64,000 bases of DNA from Gammaproteobacteria bacterium (GCA_024235015.1 JACKNG010000002.1:434001-498000), one strand, 5' to 3'. Positions 43,890 to 53,488 are shown, counted from the first letter of the stretch. Notes: generated by a model from the letters alone, not told the origin. Program-made: numbers and translations.

Positions 43890-46112
43890 ATGTCAGGCAC
43901 GCTTGCACGCACCTGGTCCCGACTGGGCCTGTCCGGCCGTATCCTGGTCGGGCTGGCCGTCGGCATACTCGCCGGATTGACCGTGGGCGAAGCCGCCGCC
44001 GAGCTCAACCCCGTCGCCGACGTCTACATCCGCCTGATGCAGATGACGGTCCTGCCCTACCTGGTCTCGGCCCTGGTGCTCGCCTTCGGCCAGCTCGACG
44101 TCGCCAACGCCCGTCGCCTGGCCTGGCGCGGCGGCTTGTTGCTGCTGCTGGTGTGGGCCCTGACGATACTGCTGTTACGGGTCGTGCCGGTGACCTTCCC
44201 CGACTACGTCACGGCGAATTTCTTCAGCCAGTCGCTGGTCGAGCCGCCGCAGGACTTCTCGCTGGCCGAGATCTACTTCACCGCCAACCCCTTCGAGTCG
44301 CTGTCGCGCAACGTCGTACCCGCCGTGGTCGTGTTCAGCAGCCTGTTCGGTATCGCCCTCATCGCGCTACCCGACAAGGAACGCCTGCTCGGCCCGCTCC
44401 GGGTCGGCAACGCGGCCATCGTACGCATCACGCGCCTGGTCATCGAACTCACCCCGGTCGGCGTGTTCGCCATCGGCGCCGTCGCCGCCGGCACCTATAC
44501 GCTGGAGACCCTTGCTCGCCTCGAAGTCTACTTCGTCACCTTCGCCGCGGCCGCGCTGCTGCTCGGCTTCTGGATCCTGCCACTGCTGGTGACCGCGGTG
44601 ACGCCGTTCCGCTACCGCGAGGTGGTGGGCATCGCGCGCGACGCCCTGCTCACCGCCTTCGTCGCCAGCAACGCCTTCATCGTGCTGCCGATCCTGGTCG
44701 AGCGTGCCAAGCAGCTGCTCGAACGGCACGGGCTGCTGACGACGGAAAGCGATTCCGCCACCGAGGTCCTGGTGCCGGTGCTGTTCAATTTCCCCAACGC
44801 CGGCAAGCTGCTCACCCTGCTGTTCATCCCGTTCGCCGCCTGGCTCGCCGGCCAGCCGCTCGGCGGCATCGATTACGCGACCCTGTTCGGTGCCGGCGTT
44901 CCCAGCTACTTTGCCAAGGCCCAGGTCGCCCTGCCCTACCTGCTCGACCTGTTCGGCCTGCCCCACGACCTGTTCCATCTCTACGTCCCGACCACCATCG
45001 TCACCGGCAAGTTCGACAGCCTCGTCACGGCCATGAACCTGCTGGTCTTCGCCCTGATCGGCGCCGCCTCCATGAGTGGCTTCCTGGTTCTCGAATTCGG
45101 CCGACTGCTGCGGGCAGCAACCGCCATCGTCGCCGGCAGCGCGCTCGCACTGGTCGCGGTCGCCGTCCTGCTCGGTGCGATCGTCGACACCCGCTATACA
45201 CTGAGCGACACCGTGCGCCACATGCACGCCACGCGTGACGACTTCGTGGCGCACGTAGTCGCCGCGGAACGCGCGGGCGCCGTGCCGGCGGCGGAACCGC
45301 CCGGACCGCTGGCACGCGCGCGTGCTCGCGGCGTTCTGCGCTTCGGTTTCGACCCCGGCAACCTGCCCTTCAGCTTCTACAACAGCGAAGACCAGCTGGT
45401 CGGCTTCGACGTCGAACTCGCCCTGCGCGCATCGTCCGCCCTCGGCCTCGCGGCCGAGTTCGTCGCCGTCGACTGGCCCGAGGTACCGGACCTGCTGGCG
45501 GCGGGCGTGATCGACGTCATGCCCGGCATCTGGTATCGCCCCAACTGGTTCAGCCGCCTCAAGTTCTCGCGGCCTTACCTGGCGGGCACCATGGCGCTGG
45601 TCACCCGCGACGCCAGGCGCCACGATTTCGCCTCGATCGAAGACCTCGCGCGCAGCCACGGCCTGCGTATCGGCGTGCCGCTCGACCTCGAGCAGCACCG
45701 CCCCGCCATGCGCCGCTATTTCGGCACCGCCGAAGTCGAGTTCGTCGTCACCTCGCCGGAGGCTGCGTTCCAGGACGCCGCCGCCGCGGCCCTTGCGACG
45801 CACGCCGGCGACGGCGATGCCGTCGACGCCATGCTGATGCCGGCCGAGCACGCGGCCGGCTTCACCCTGCTGCATCCCGAGTTCACCGTCGTGGTGCCGC
45901 AGCCCCACCCGGTACGGCTGTCGACGGCGTTCGGCATCGCGCTCCCGGCCGAGGATCTCGAAGACGCGCTCGACGAATGGATCGTACTCGCCGAGGACAC
46001 CGGCGAACTGCGCGAGCTCTACGCATACTGGATCCTGGGCCAGGGGGCGGCGCCGCGCGAACCGCGCTGGTCGTTGCTCGGCGTCCTGCGCAACAAGGGC
46101 GACGCGGAATGA
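43890..46112 (+). CDS. dicarboxylate/cation symporter fused to a solute-binding domain
   Basis: The product is 740 aa. Residues 1-440 are a polytopic SDF-family transporter: ILVGLAVGILAGLTVGE, YIRLMQMTVLPYLVSALVLAFGQL, NVVPAVVVFSSLFGIAL, LTPVGVFAIGAVAAGTY, TAFVASNAFIVLPIL. After a last helix (IVAGSALALVAVAVLLGAIVD) and a linker, residues 470-735 form a family-3 solute-binding domain (LRFGFDPGNLPFSFYNSEDQLVGFDVELALRASSALGLAAEFVAVDWPEVPDLLAAGVIDVMPG). The binding lobe would face the periplasm. The canonical serine-rich and NMDGT motifs of glutamate carriers are altered. cti follows with an ATGA overlap. Confidence 0.85.
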   Translation: MSGTLARTWSRLGLSGRILVGLAVGILAGLTVGEAAAELNPVADVYIRLMQMTVLPYLVSALVLAFGQLDVANARRLAWRGGLLLLLVWALTILLLRVVPVTFPDYVTANFFSQSLVEPPQDFSLAEIYFTANPFESLSRNVVPAVVVFSSLFGIALIALPDKERLLGPLRVGNAAIVRITRLVIELTPVGVFAIGAVAAGTYTLETLARLEVYFVTFAAAALLLGFWILPLLVTAVTPFRYREVVGIARDALLTAFVASNAFIVLPILVERAKQLLERHGLLTTESDSATEVLVPVLFNFPNAGKLLTLLFIPFAAWLAGQPLGGIDYATLFGAGVPSYFAKAQVALPYLLDLFGLPHDLFHLYVPTTIVTGKFDSLVTAMNLLVFALIGAASMSGFLVLEFGRLLRAATAIVAGSALALVAVAVLLGAIVDTRYTLSDTVRHMHATRDDFVAHVVAAERAGAVPAAEPPGPLARARARGVLRFGFDPGNLPFSFYNSEDQLVGFDVELALRASSALGLAAEFVAVDWPEVPDLLAAGVIDVMPGIWYRPNWFSRLKFSRPYLAGTMALVTRDARRHDFASIEDLARSHGLRIGVPLDLEQHRPAMRRYFGTAEVEFVVTSPEAAFQDAAAAALATHAGDGDAVDAMLMPAEHAAGFTLLHPEFTVVVPQPHPVRLSTAFGIALPAEDLEDALDEWIVLAEDTGELRELYAYWILGQGAAPREPRWSLLGVLRNKGDAE

Positions 46113-48460
46113 AAGCGTTGAAGATGCGTTCCTCCCGCGCAAGGCGGTCAGGCCGCGCCGTGCGCACTGCACTGCTCACCCTGGTAACGGCGGCCCGCGT
46201 CGCCACGGCCACGCCGGACGACGGCGGCGCCGCGACCACGGCGCGCACGGTACCCGATTATCACCACGACGCACGGCCCGTGCTCGAACGCCGCTGCGTG
46301 GTCTGCCACGGCTGCTACGACGCGCCCTGCCAGCTCAAGCTCGAAGCCCACGCCGGCGTCCTGCGCGGTGCGACGCAAACACCCGTCTACGACGGCACCC
46401 GCCTGGCCGAGGCTACGCCGAGCCGGCTGCACGTCGATGCGACCAGCGCCGCGGCCTGGCGCAAGCGCGGCTTCCACCCGGTGATCCATCCGCGCATCGC
46501 CGACGCCGAGACCACCCTGGCTGAGGGGCTCATGGCGCGCATGCTGACCCTGCGCAAAACGCACCCGCTGCCCGCGGGCCCGCTGCTGCCGGCGAGCTTC
46601 GACTTCTCGCGCGAGCGCAGCCAGGTCTGTCCGGCGGCCGAGGATTTCGACGACTATGCGGCCGAGCACCCGCTGTGGAGCATGCCTTTCGGACTGCCCG
46701 ACCTGCCGCCGGCCGAGTACGACCTGCTGCGCGACTGGCTCGCCGCCGGGGCGCCAGCCGGCACGGCGCCGGTACTGCCGGCACGCCTGGTCGAGCAGGT
46801 GGCAAGCTGGGAACGCTTCTTCAACGGCGAGTCACCCAAGCAACGCCTGGTTGCGCGCTACCTCTACGAGCATCTCTTCCTCGCCCACCTCTACCTCGAG
46901 GACGCCGGCACCGACACGGCGTGGTTCCGCCTGGTCCGATCGAGCACGCCGCCCGGCGTGCCGGTACGCATCATCGCCACCCGCCGGCCTTTCGACGATC
47001 CCGGCCCGGCGACGTTCTACTACCGCCTGTGGCACGACCCCGACAGCGTGGTCGACAAGACCCACCTGCCCTACGCGCTCGACGCCGCCCGCCGCGCGCG
47101 CTGGCAAGCCTGGTTCCTCGACGCCGACTACACCGTGAACGAACTGCCGGGTTACGCCGCCGAGACCGCGGCCAACCCCTTCGTGACCTTCCAGGCCCTG
47201 CCCCTGGACGCCCGCCATCGCTTCCTGCTCGACGAGGCGCAGTTCACCATCATGAACTTCATCAAGGGCCCGGTGTGCCGCGGCAGCGTGGCGCTGAACG
47301 TCATCCAGGATCGCTTCTGGGTGTTCTTCAGCGCGCCCGGGTTCCTCGACCAGCGTGCCTATGCCGATTTTCTCGCCGCGCAGAAGGACCACCTCGAGCT
47401 GCCGGCCAGCGGCGGCAGCGAGCTGTGGTCGGGCGTGCACTGGGCGCGTTACGCGCGCGCTCAGCAAACCTACCTGCGCGCCAAGCTGGCTTTCATCCGC
47501 AGCCAGCGCGAGACCTTCGATCGCGGTCGCATCGAGGTGGTGTGGGACGGCGGCGGCGACAACCCCAACGCCGCCCTCACCGTGTTCCGTCACCACGACA
47601 GCGCCAGCGTGGTGCGGGGCCTGGTCGGCACGCCGCCCAAGACCGCCTGGGTCATCGACTATCCCACGCTCGAACGCATCCACTACCTGCTGGTGGCCGG
47701 CTTCGACGTCTTCGGCAGCGCCGCGCACCAGGCCATGACGCGCCTGTACATGGATTTCCTGCGCATGGAATCGGAAATGAATTTCCTCGCCTTCCTGCCG
47801 CCCGGGGTGCGCCAGGACGAGATCACCTGGTGGTACCGCGACGCCGTCGAGGCCGTGCGCGACTACGTTTCGGTGTACTTCACCCACGACGTCATCGCAC
47901 CGCTGTACGACTACCACACCACCGATCCCAGGCGCGAACTGTTCGCGGCCCTCGCCGCGCGCGTCGCGCCGGCCCTGGGTGCGAATCGTTACACCCTCGA
48001 CCGGGCCGCGTTCGACGACGCCCAGAACGCCGCGCTGGACACGCTCGGACAGATCGTCGGCCAGGCCGCCGCGGTGCTGCCGGAGACGAGCCTCGTCCAC
48101 CTGCGCGGCCACGGCACGCTCACCCTGCTGGTCGACCGCGCCTACAGCAACATCTCCTCGATGTTCGACGAGGCCGACCGCCGGCGGCCGGCGGAGGATG
48201 CCGTCACCGTGGTCGAGGGCGTACTCGGCGCCTATCCCAACGCCTTCTTCGAGCTGTCGCGCGACGAGTTGCCGGGCTTCGCCGCGGCCGTCGCCGCGCT
48301 CGGCGACGAGGACGGCTACCGCGCGTTGCGCGCACGCTACGGGGTCGCCCGCACCAGCGCACGCTTCTGGCCGCTGTCCGATGCGGTGTACGCCGAACAG
48401 CGCGCCCGCGTGCCGCTGGAGGCCGGCATTCTCGACTACAACCGATTGGAGAACCGCTGA
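46109..48460 (+). CDS. cti: fatty acid cis/trans isomerase (Cti)
   Basis: This 783-aa protein matches the Cti family throughout. A short export signal (RTALLTLVTAARVATA) is followed by the c-type heme site RCVVCHGCYDAPCQLKL (C63, C66, H67). RIADAETTLAEGLMARMLTLRKTHPLPAGPLLP, RFFNGESPKQRLVARYLYEHLFLAHLYLED and FTIMNFIKGPVCRGSVALNVIQDRFWVFF are family landmarks. In Pseudomonas and Vibrio, Cti converts cis-unsaturated acyl chains of membrane phospholipids to trans in the periplasm, a rapid response to solvents or heat. Coupling to the transporter upstream is unusual. Confidence 0.93.
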   Translation: MKALKMRSSRARRSGRAVRTALLTLVTAARVATATPDDGGAATTARTVPDYHHDARPVLERRCVVCHGCYDAPCQLKLEAHAGVLRGATQTPVYDGTRLAEATPSRLHVDATSAAAWRKRGFHPVIHPRIADAETTLAEGLMARMLTLRKTHPLPAGPLLPASFDFSRERSQVCPAAEDFDDYAAEHPLWSMPFGLPDLPPAEYDLLRDWLAAGAPAGTAPVLPARLVEQVASWERFFNGESPKQRLVARYLYEHLFLAHLYLEDAGTDTAWFRLVRSSTPPGVPVRIIATRRPFDDPGPATFYYRLWHDPDSVVDKTHLPYALDAARRARWQAWFLDADYTVNELPGYAAETAANPFVTFQALPLDARHRFLLDEAQFTIMNFIKGPVCRGSVALNVIQDRFWVFFSAPGFLDQRAYADFLAAQKDHLELPASGGSELWSGVHWARYARAQQTYLRAKLAFIRSQRETFDRGRIEVVWDGGGDNPNAALTVFRHHDSASVVRGLVGTPPKTAWVIDYPTLERIHYLLVAGFDVFGSAAHQAMTRLYMDFLRMESEMNFLAFLPPGVRQDEITWWYRDAVEAVRDYVSVYFTHDVIAPLYDYHTTDPRRELFAALAARVAPALGANRYTLDRAAFDDAQNAALDTLGQIVGQAAAVLPETSLVHLRGHGTLTLLVDRAYSNISSMFDEADRRRPAEDAVTVVEGVLGAYPNAFFELSRDELPGFAAAVAALGDEDGYRALRARYGVARTSARFWPLSDAVYAEQRARVPLEAGILDYNRLENR

Positions 48461-48469
48461 GGCGAACGC

Positions 48470-48889
48470 TCAGGGCTGCGTCGCGGGCATCTCCGGCAGA
48501 ACCGCCGCCGCGGCTGCCGCCGGCAGGCGGCCAGGCAGCAGCGGGTTGCAGTTCTTGATGCGTACACGGCCCTCGAGCAGGGCGCCGCGCGAGTATTCCG
48601 AGAACACGCAGGTATTGGTTTCCGGGTCGTAATTCTCGATCCACAGGTTGTCGTCCTTCCAGGTCGCACCGATGTGCACCTCGCCCTCCGGCACGCTGAT
48701 CGACATCACGCCACCGAAGCGCTTGACGAAGATCTGCTGGAAATGGAAGTAGTAGGCAGCCCAGCCGCCAACCAGGATCACGCCGGCGACGGCGAGCGCC
48801 AGGCGCACGTTGTTCATGCGCCCGGCAAAGAACGCCATCGCGCCGACCACCAGCGCGATGACGACGGCCCAGTAGAGGTAAGTGATCAT
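48470..48889 (-). CDS. 139-aa membrane protein with two helices and an extracytoplasmic domain
   Basis: From ATG 48889 the product has two N-terminal transmembrane helices (YLYWAVVIALVVGAMAFFAG and LALAVAGVILVGGWAAYYF). These are followed by a small beta-rich domain (VMSISVPEGEVHIGATWKDDNLWIENYDPETNTCVFSEYS) and an Ala-rich tail. No family is recognised. It is the third gene of the minus-strand run hybrid kinase - kinase-like - this protein, which suggests a signalling accessory. Its stop lies 9 bp from the cti stop in convergent orientation. Confidence 0.65.
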   Translation of the reverse strand: MITYLYWAVVIALVVGAMAFFAGRMNNVRLALAVAGVILVGGWAAYYFHFQQIFVKRFGGVMSISVPEGEVHIGATWKDDNLWIENYDPETNTCVFSEYSRGALLEGRVRIKNCNPLLPGRLPAAAAAAVLPEMPATQP

Positions 48890-48960
48890 CGTGTGTTTCC
48901 CAGTGTCGCTTCGCAGCGCGCAGGGTAGCGCATGTCGCGGCGCGGTGGCGGCGCGCGGGC

Positions 48961-49884
48961 TCAGGCGGCCGGCGCGCGCGGCAGGTGCAGCGTCGCAAGC
49001 GTGCCGTTGCTGCCGAGATCGAGTACCCCGTCGGCATCCGCGGCCAGCCGCGCGGCGGCCTGCAGCAGGGCCGCCTGCTCGCCGCGCGCGAGGTGGCCCG
49101 CGGCCGGCGCCACGCTGCCCTCGCAATGCAGTTCGATAGCCGTCGTGCCGTCACCCGCATGCGCGGTGATCACGAGCGTCGTGCCCGGCGCTGCCTGCTC
49201 GCCCGCGGCGACGGTCAGGGCGAGCACGGCGAGTAGCGCGCGCGCCTCGCTGATCGCCAGCGACACACCACGCGGCGCGGCATCGACCTGCAGCTCGACC
49301 TGGCGGCCGTGCAGGGCAGGCACGGCGAAACGACGCACCTGGTCCAGCAAGCCGCCGATTTCAGTCGTCGCCGCGCCGCCCGCGCCGCCGTCGAGCAGAT
49401 CGGCGAACAGGTCAACCGCCTCGGCCAGGCGCCGTACTTCGCCACCGATGGCCTCGAGGTAGCGCGCGCGGCGCTGCTCGTCGCGGGTCGGCGCCTGCGC
49501 GCTGTACTGCAGCATCTCGGCATTGAGAGCAATGGCATTGAGCGGCGAACGCAGCTTGTGCACCAGCCCTTCACCGAGCGCGCGCAGGACGATGGCGCGC
49601 GTGGCATCGAGCAGTAGAGTCGTCGCCCGGGCCGCGTCGATGTGCACCAGCCAGGCCGCGGCGCCGTCGCGCGTCACCGGCACCCACTGCAGGAACGGCC
49701 CGTCGCCGTCGCCCGGCACACGCGGGACACCGTCGCCGTCGTCCAGGCGCAGGCGCTCGCCGGCGGCGTCGAGCAGGCCGTCGGCGGCGAGACGGCGCCA
49801 GGCGGCATCGTCGGCGGCCAGGCGATGGCCGCGCGCGTCGCACACGATGAGCTCGGCGGGCGTGTTCATGGCGTTCGATGGCAT
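48961..49884 (-). CDS. histidine-kinase-like protein with degenerate ATPase half
   Basis: This 307-aa protein starts at ATG 49884 (ATG 49869 is equally possible). Residues 1-100 form a PAS-like sensor region. A HisKA-type dimerisation helix GEGLVHKLRSPLNAIALNAEML follows with an apparent phospho-His. The C-terminal half resembles an HATPase domain, but the N box (NLLxNA) and the DxGxG glycine-rich lid of active kinases are missing. It may therefore be a phosphotransfer or regulatory partner rather than an active kinase. It is 55 bp downstream of the hybrid kinase gene. Confidence 0.7.
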   Translation of the reverse strand: MPSNAMNTPAELIVCDARGHRLAADDAAWRRLAADGLLDAAGERLRLDDGDGVPRVPGDGDGPFLQWVPVTRDGAAAWLVHIDAARATTLLLDATRAIVLRALGEGLVHKLRSPLNAIALNAEMLQYSAQAPTRDEQRRARYLEAIGGEVRRLAEAVDLFADLLDGGAGGAATTEIGGLLDQVRRFAVPALHGRQVELQVDAAPRGVSLAISEARALLAVLALTVAAGEQAAPGTTLVITAHAGDGTTAIELHCEGSVAPAAGHLARGEQAALLQAAARLAADADGVLDLGSNGTLATLHLPRAPAA

Positions 49885-49939
49885 GGCAGGCGGTCACTTG
49901 CAGGATGCATACCAGGCCGACTCGCACCGACCGGCGGGT

Positions 49940-51814
49940 TCAGGCCAGGCAGGCGCACAACTGGTCGAGCCGCACCGGCTTGACGAAATGGTGATCGAAG
50001 CCGGCGTTCGCCGCGCGCTCGGCCATCGAGCTCGAGCCGTAGCCGGTCACCGCGATCAGCGCACACTCACGGGTCGGCCAGCGCGCGCGCACTTCGCGCG
50101 CGATCTCGAGCCCGTCGCGACCGGGCAGGCCGATATCGAGGACCAGGGCGTCGGGCCAGGGACTGGCCGCCTCGGCACAGTCCTCGAGCATCTGCAGGAC
50201 GTGCTCGCCGTCGATCGCCTCGCTGACCTGGAAACCGTTCAGCTCGAGGTAGTCGGACAGCGCGCGCAGGGCCTCGACGTTGTCGTCGGCGACGAGGACG
50301 TGGCGGGCTCGACTGGCACTGGCCTGCGGGGCGTCGGCGGCGGGGCGCGCCGCAACCTCGCCGCGATGGCGTGGCAGCGAAACGACGAAGCGCGTGCCCT
50401 CGCCGGGCACGCCGCTGGATTCGGGCGTCACGCTGCCGCCGTGCAGTTCGACCAGTCGCTTGACGATGGCCAGCCCCAGCCCCATACCACCGCTCTGGCG
50501 CGAGACGTGCTGCTCGGCCTGCGAGAACTCGTCGAACACGTGCGGCAACAGGGCCGGCGCGATGCCCACGCCCTGGTCCGCCACCGTGATGTCGATGGTC
50601 TCGTCATGCGCCGTGCAGCCAATGCTGACGCGGCCTTCGCCGGCGGTGAACTTGGCCGCGTTGTCGAGCAGGTTGTGCATGACCTGGCCGAGGCGGAAGC
50701 GGTCGGCCCAGACCACGAGATCCGGCTCGATGGCGGCGACGTCGACACTGATGCCGCTCGCCTCGAGATGACTGTGCATGGCGTCGACGGCCAGCGACAC
50801 GACCTCGGCGACGGCGACCGGCGCGAACTTGAGTTCGAGACTGCCGTGCTCGCTGCGCGACAGGGTCAGCATGTCGTCGAGCTGGCGCCGCATCAGCGCG
50901 ACCTGGGACTCGATGATCTCGAGCGCCCGCGCGCCGCGCGCCGAGCGCGGGTCGGCCAGGCGCAGCACGCTGGCGGCGTTGCCGATGGCGCCGAGCGGGT
51001 TGCGCAGTTCATGGCCGAGCATGGAGATGAACTCGCTGCGCTGGCGCGCGGCGTCGTCGAGTTCGCTGGTGCGGGCGCGGTGGCGGGCCTCGCTATCGGC
51101 CAGGGCCTGCTGGGCGCGCATCTCGAGCGTGACGTCGCGCACCACCGCCGACATGCCGACGAGTTCGCCGGCGCTCTCCATCACCGGTGACAGGGTGACG
51201 GCAACCGTCATCGGCGTGCCGTCGGCCTGGCGATGGTGATCGTGGAACGTCTCCTCGACCTTGCCGTCGAGTACCCGCCGCAGGGCAGCGCGCATGGTGC
51301 CGTCGCTCGTACCGAGCATGCTTTCCAGGGTGCCCGGTGTGCTTGCCGGGGCCGGTTCGAAGCCGTAGAGGTTCGCCGCGCGCGCATTCCACTCGCGTAC
51401 ACGGCCGTCGAGATCCATGGCGATGATGGCTTCACGCGAGGTGGCGACCACCGCCGCCCATTCGCGGCGATGGCGCTCGCGGCGCAGCTGCGCGATGCGG
51501 AACACGGCCACCGCCCACAGCAGCGCGAGGGCGATGAGGCGTTCGGCGAGCGCGATCCAGGTTGCGGGTGCGAGCAGGGCCGCGGCGACGATCAATGCGC
51601 TCGCCGCCACCGCCACGGCCACGATCGGACGCGGGTCGAGGGTCTGGCTCGCGACCAGCAGGGGGAGTACGTACAATGGCGCCACGCACAGCCCGGGTGG
51701 CGCGATCACTTCGAACAGTGCGACCACGCCCATCAACGCCGCGCTCCAGCGCAACGCCCGCCTGCCGCGCGGCAGCGGCGAACGACGACGAGGCCTGTGG
51801 TCTGCGTTGCTCAT
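49940..51814 (-). CDS. membrane hybrid sensor histidine kinase with receiver domain
   Basis: This 624-aa protein starts at ATG 51814. Four hydrophobic helices occupy residues 22-108, then a PAS domain (AVVATSREAIIAMDLDGRVREWNARAANLYGFEP, 118-235) and HisKA with H268 in ISMLGHELRNPLGAI. The HATPase motifs VMHNLLDNAAKF, DQGVGIAP and GGMGLGLAIVK follow. The C-terminal receiver has HVLVADDN and the acceptor Asp in ALVLDIGLPGRDG. It is divergent from the sigma-54 response regulator with a gap of only 36 bp, so the two form a two-component pair. Confidence 0.9.
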   Translation of the reverse strand: MSNADHRPRRRSPLPRGRRALRWSAALMGVVALFEVIAPPGLCVAPLYVLPLLVASQTLDPRPIVAVAVAASALIVAAALLAPATWIALAERLIALALLWAVAVFRIAQLRRERHRREWAAVVATSREAIIAMDLDGRVREWNARAANLYGFEPAPASTPGTLESMLGTSDGTMRAALRRVLDGKVEETFHDHHRQADGTPMTVAVTLSPVMESAGELVGMSAVVRDVTLEMRAQQALADSEARHRARTSELDDAARQRSEFISMLGHELRNPLGAIGNAASVLRLADPRSARGARALEIIESQVALMRRQLDDMLTLSRSEHGSLELKFAPVAVAEVVSLAVDAMHSHLEASGISVDVAAIEPDLVVWADRFRLGQVMHNLLDNAAKFTAGEGRVSIGCTAHDETIDITVADQGVGIAPALLPHVFDEFSQAEQHVSRQSGGMGLGLAIVKRLVELHGGSVTPESSGVPGEGTRFVVSLPRHRGEVAARPAADAPQASASRARHVLVADDNVEALRALSDYLELNGFQVSEAIDGEHVLQMLEDCAEAASPWPDALVLDIGLPGRDGLEIAREVRARWPTRECALIAVTGYGSSSMAERAANAGFDHHFVKPVRLDQLCACLA

Positions 51815-51850
51815 CGCGGCGCATTCCGGTGGGGCCAAAGCGAGGATAGC

Positions 51851-53224
51851 ATGCCGTCCGCCCTGGTCGTCGACGACGACACGACCTTCCGACAGGCGCT
51901 GCAGGACTACCTGCGCGACCACGGCTACGACGTGCGCGAGGCACAGGATTGCGCCGGTGCACTCGACGCACTGCGCGACGCGGCGCCGGATCTCCTGCTC
52001 GTCGACCTGGTGCTGCCCGACGGCAGCGGCCTCGGCGTGGTCGAGGGGCTGGCGGCGGACGCCGCGACCCGCGTGCTGGTGGTGACCGGCCACCCCTCGG
52101 TGGAGACGGCGGTCGCCGCGGTGCGCGCGCGGGTCGACGAGTACCTCGTCAAGCCGGTCGGGCTCGACGACCTGCGCGGCGCCTTGGCGCGCCTCGAGCA
52201 GGCGTCGGGCGCGGGCGGCGCGGCGGCGGCGCGGGATGGCGCCGCGGCGGGTCTGGTGCTCGGCAGCTCGGCCGCGATGGCGGAACTCGACGAGCGCATC
52301 TCGCGGGTCGCGCCGATGGACGCGACCGTGCTGATCCAGGGCGAGAGCGGCACCGGCAAGGAGCGTGTCGCGGTGGCCGTGCACGAGCGCAGCGGGCGCG
52401 CCGGCGCCTTCGTCGCGGTGAACTGCGGCGCGATCCCCGAGAACCTCATCGCCTCGGAATTGTTCGGTCACGAGAAGGGCGCGTTCACCGGCGCCGAGCG
52501 TCGTCGCCCCGGCCTCTTCGAACGCGCCGCCGGCGGCACGGTGTTCCTCGACGAGATCACCGAGATGCCGCCGGAACAGCAGGTCAACCTGCTGCGCGTG
52601 CTCGAGACCGCCAGCCTGACCCGGGTCGGCGGCACCCAGGAACTGCCGGTCGACGTGCGCGTCGTCGCCGCGACCAACCGCAATCCCGACGATGCCGTGG
52701 CGGAAGGGGCGCTGCGCGAAGATCTCTACTACCGCCTGATGGTCTACCCCCTGCGCGTACCGCCGCTGCGCGAACGCCCCGAGGACATCGCCGCGCTGGC
52801 GCAGCATTTCCTCGACGCCCAGAACGCTGCCTACGGCACTGCCAAGACGCTCACCGAGGCGGCGCTCGCGCGGCTCACCGCGCACACCTGGCCGGGCAAC
52901 GTGCGCGAGCTCAAGCACACCATCCAGCGCATGTACATCAACGCCGACGACACGCTCGACGAAGCCTGCGTGCCGGACGACCTCGAGGGCGCGCCGCCGT
53001 GGGATCGCCACTCGCTCAAGCTGACGGTCGGCACGCCGATCGCCGAAGCGGAACGGCGCCTGGTCCTGAGCACGCTCGAGCACTTCAACGGCGACAAGAA
53101 GCGCGCCGCGCAGACCCTCGGCGTCAGCCTCAAGACCATCTACAACCGCCTGCAGGCCTGGGGCGTCAAGGGCGAGCGCTTCGACGCGGACGACGCCGGG
53201 GACGACGCGACCGCGCACGACTGA
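51851..53224 (+). CDS. sigma-54-dependent response regulator (NtrC family)
   Basis: The product is 457 aa. The receiver domain has the acidic pocket DDD (8-10), acceptor D52 and K101 in YLVKPVG. The AAA+ domain has Walker A GESGTGKE (164-171), the sigma-54-contacting GAFTGA loop (210-215) and Walker B TVFLDE. The Fis-type HTH near the C-terminus is LVLSTLEHFNGDKKRAAQTLGVSLKTIYNRLQAWG. It should activate sigma-54 promoters from upstream enhancer sites after phosphorylation by the divergent hybrid kinase. Several sigma-54 sites with a shared duplicated box lie just downstream. ATG 51851 follows GAGGATAGC. Confidence 0.93.
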   Translation: MPSALVVDDDTTFRQALQDYLRDHGYDVREAQDCAGALDALRDAAPDLLLVDLVLPDGSGLGVVEGLAADAATRVLVVTGHPSVETAVAAVRARVDEYLVKPVGLDDLRGALARLEQASGAGGAAAARDGAAAGLVLGSSAAMAELDERISRVAPMDATVLIQGESGTGKERVAVAVHERSGRAGAFVAVNCGAIPENLIASELFGHEKGAFTGAERRRPGLFERAAGGTVFLDEITEMPPEQQVNLLRVLETASLTRVGGTQELPVDVRVVAATNRNPDDAVAEGALREDLYYRLMVYPLRVPPLRERPEDIAALAQHFLDAQNAAYGTAKTLTEAALARLTAHTWPGNVRELKHTIQRMYINADDTLDEACVPDDLEGAPPWDRHSLKLTVGTPIAEAERRLVLSTLEHFNGDKKRAAQTLGVSLKTIYNRLQAWGVKGERFDADDAGDDATAHD

Positions 53225-53236
53225 GCAGCGCGTCCG

Positions 53237-53413
53237 TCACGGCGCCGGCGGCCGCCCGCGCAGGGCCTGCGCGGCGAGCGCGACGACGAACAGGATCACG
53301 AACAGGTAGCACAGCAGCTCGGCGATGCCGGCGGCCGCGCCCGCGATGCCGCCGAAGCCGAGCAGGCCGGCGATGACCGCGATGGCGAGAAAGACGAGAG
53401 CCCAGGACAACAT
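53237..53413 (-). CDS. DUF1328 small membrane protein (YtjA-like)
   Basis: This 58-aa protein starts MLSWALVFLAIAVIAGLLGFGGIAGAAAGIAELLCYLFVILFVVALAAQALRG, the DUF1328 family pattern with two hydrophobic helices. The ribosome site AAGGAGG is strong. Relatives are often induced in stress or biofilm conditions, but no biochemical role is known. A sigma-54 promoter on the minus strand at 53473-53488 would start transcription about 50 bp before the ATG. Confidence 0.9.
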   Translation of the reverse strand: MLSWALVFLAIAVIAGLLGFGGIAGAAAGIAELLCYLFVILFVVALAAQALRGRPPAP

Positions 53414-53472
53414 GATGACCTCCTTGGCCGTGGATGCGTGTTGCGCCGCGGGACTGCGGCAGTACGAGAACC

Positions 53473-53488
53473 TGCGAATCCCGTGCCA
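53473..53488 (-). promoter_or_regulatory. sigma-54 promoter for the DUF1328 gene
   Basis: On the minus strand the bases read TGGCACGGGATTCGCA. The -24 part TGGCACG is a perfect consensus, and the -12 part is TCGCA (one change from TTGCA). The invariant GG and GC are exactly 10 bp apart. It lies 60 bp upstream of the DUF1328 start and 44 bp from the UAS boxes at 53532. Confidence 0.75.
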
